Shown here piece after piece: positions 62,239-64,000 of a stretch of 64,000 bases of DNA. How positions within the stretch are numbered: position 1 is the first letter of the stretch; every line of letters starts with the position of its first letter. The stretch is taken from contig OX463778.1 of NCBI GenBank assembly GCA_949825025.1, forward strand, positions 48,880,829-48,944,828, in the 5' to 3' direction. The stretch comes from Siphlonurus alternatus. Taxonomy: Eukaryota; Arthropoda; Insecta; Ephemeroptera; Siphlonuridae. The position numbers were made by a program, and so were the translations under genes. The notes beneath the pieces are model-generated. The model made no database searches, had not been told where the DNA came from, and saw only the letters and a list, made by a program, of their open reading frames with translations.

Positions 62239-64000
62239 ATTATAAATATATATTTCGATATAATTATTGCAAAATTATTTTATTTTGTTAGAAGCAACGC
62301 GTTTTTTTTTTTTTTTTTTTACCACCAACTTTTTAATTAATTTGATTTTTGAAAAAGTTCGAAATTAAACTGCCAAAAATTAAATTAAAAATTAATAACT
62401 AATATTTTAATATAAAATCATTTTTACTCCAGAACGACGACCAGAAAATTAATTTCTTATGTAAATGAAGTGTATAAAATCAATGGCGAGTAGATTGAAC
62501 ATCCTGCGTCGGAAATCAATCCCTAGGTTCTTTATTAATGAAGTTTTAGTCTGACATTTCACTTTCAGTCATTACCTCTCTGAAATTGAAGCCGTAAACG
62601 TTTTTCTAGGTCGGATTTATTTTTTATTTATTTATATTTCAACCCACGTACGTTTATATTACTATTTTTTAACACACAATTTTCGTCTCGCCAAAAACAC
62701 TCAACTTATACGTTCCACTAAAAACGTTTCAATTTTCCATTAAATTTCCATCGTTTTTTACTTCCTTCTTTTAAATTGATACAGAATCTTAATTTAGGTC
62801 TACTTCAATAACATCTAATATTGTTAATTACTTCCAGTCTTTTGTCCGCACCATATTCAAATTATATTAATTAAGGAAATTCAATTTAATTATATATACT
62901 CTCCACAAAGCAATTATAATTGAGAGAATCTTCAAATAAATTTTTATGTAGATTTTGTTGCTATATTTTTCATTTTAATTCTCTTGTCAACTGAAATTTA
63001 TTTCAGAACAATATTAAATGATTACCTTTTTAATGTTAGTCATAGACAAGGATTCTTTGAAAGGAAGACTGTTATCTAGCTTTGTAGTTATTTCTAATCA
63101 TAATAACAGTGACGCAGAGCTATGGATTAAAAAATTTGCTGAAACTTGTAAAATGATTTGAAGGTAAAGTATGTTCATTTATTAAATATAACATATTCTT
63201 ATTTAAATATAATAGGCTATAAAATTTATTTTAATAATTACTACAAAAATGTTGGAAACTTTCCCATACCATGATGTTGTGTTAATATAATAACAATGTA
63301 TAGTAAGTAATTATTCCACCCAATAATTGAAGAAAAAAAAAAACTGAGTTCAAAGTAAATGATCAGTGCATGAATGTTGTAATTATCAGACATATTAGCA
63401 AGTATCATATGTCAATACGCTGCTGAATTGAATTATAATACTTCTTTCGTTCCAAATTATCAAGAATGTTTTTCAGTTCCGTTAAACTCACACGTGAAGA
63501 ACAAATAAATATTCCATTATCCAACGTTATGGCCTATATAAACAATTGCAGTTAAAGGACACAAAGAAGTATTTTAAAATTAAAATTTGATCCAACAAAT
63601 TGACCAACCTGGTGACGTCAGACAATAAACTTGATCGCTTTGTCAACCATCGTTAAATTCTATGCATCTGCTGATGGAAAACATTCCTGTTAATAAATTA
63701 CATTGGAATGTTCACCTCGTTTAAATTGCATTTTTAGATGCATTTTTCCATAAACCATGAAGAAATTAATTGACAAATATAATTGAAATTTCATTTATTT
63801 CAATATGAATGGAAATATTTTATTGATGAAGCATTGAAAATAGCTGCATATTTAATATTGTTGCTTAAAAATTAAAAGTATGATTTCTCGCTGTAGAGAG
63901 AGATTGAACTTTTTAAGTAACTCGCGCTGTAATTGTTATAATTTAGGTTTTGATATTTGTTGTATAAAATTTCAGTCTCCTCCCGAAGAATATCTCTGGA
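62239..64000. other. AT-rich terminal stretch, no gene seen
   Basis: Low-complexity AT-rich DNA with one TGACGTCA (63613-63620). No supportable coding exon on either strand. Confidence 0.6.

Overview
The window is AT-rich, intron-containing animal DNA full of simple repeats: long (GA)n, (AT)n, (AAAT)n and pentanucleotide tracts plus many short foldback elements. The recognisable genes point to an arthropod, most likely a crustacean. The best guide is a lipopolysaccharide/beta-1,3-glucan binding protein (LGBP) with an intact GH16 catalytic motif and no CBM39 domain, which is the crustacean architecture. Species cannot be named from the sequence.

Layout. Positions 1-26.4 kb hold almost no supportable coding sequence: one candidate first exon with a signal peptide (12289-12376, + strand), several less AT-rich islands that look regulatory or unassigned, microsatellites, foldback elements, a ~1.6 kb element with long inverted ends (20.65-22.28 kb) and a 5S-rRNA-like stretch. 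Every clear gene is on the minus strand. These are a secreted protein with five chitin-binding (CBM14/peritrophin-A) domains (26494-27450, 5' end unresolved); an eight-exon LGBP gene (35598-43897, 377 aa, all exon joins in frame); and a tandem array of four intact reeler-domain 'defence protein' genes of four exons each (48156-50364, 52736-54514, 55560-58078, 59666-61436), with a truncated relic of a fifth between copies 3 and 4 (58561-58658). The last 2.5 kb holds no gene I can support.

How the parts fit together. LGBP recognises microbial glucan and LPS. Reeler-domain defence proteins (noduler/Hdd11 type) are known in insects as secreted haemolymph proteins that bind microbes and take part in nodulation. 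CBM14 proteins bind chitin in gut linings, cuticle or fungal walls. The 35-kb stretch from 26.5 to 61.4 kb is therefore a co-oriented, innate-immunity-flavoured neighbourhood; co-regulation is inference only.

The most noteworthy new-looking observations are: (i) a shared promoter layout, an (A/T)ATCAG box 11-13 bp upstream of a TATA box, in all four reeler genes and still visible in the pseudogene; (ii) mosaic relationships among the reeler copies and donor-like GT signals at their stop codons; (iii) strong over-representation of the palindrome TGACGTCA (22 copies counted by eye), some carried by foldback MITEs; (iv) at least six foldback element families between and inside the immune genes.
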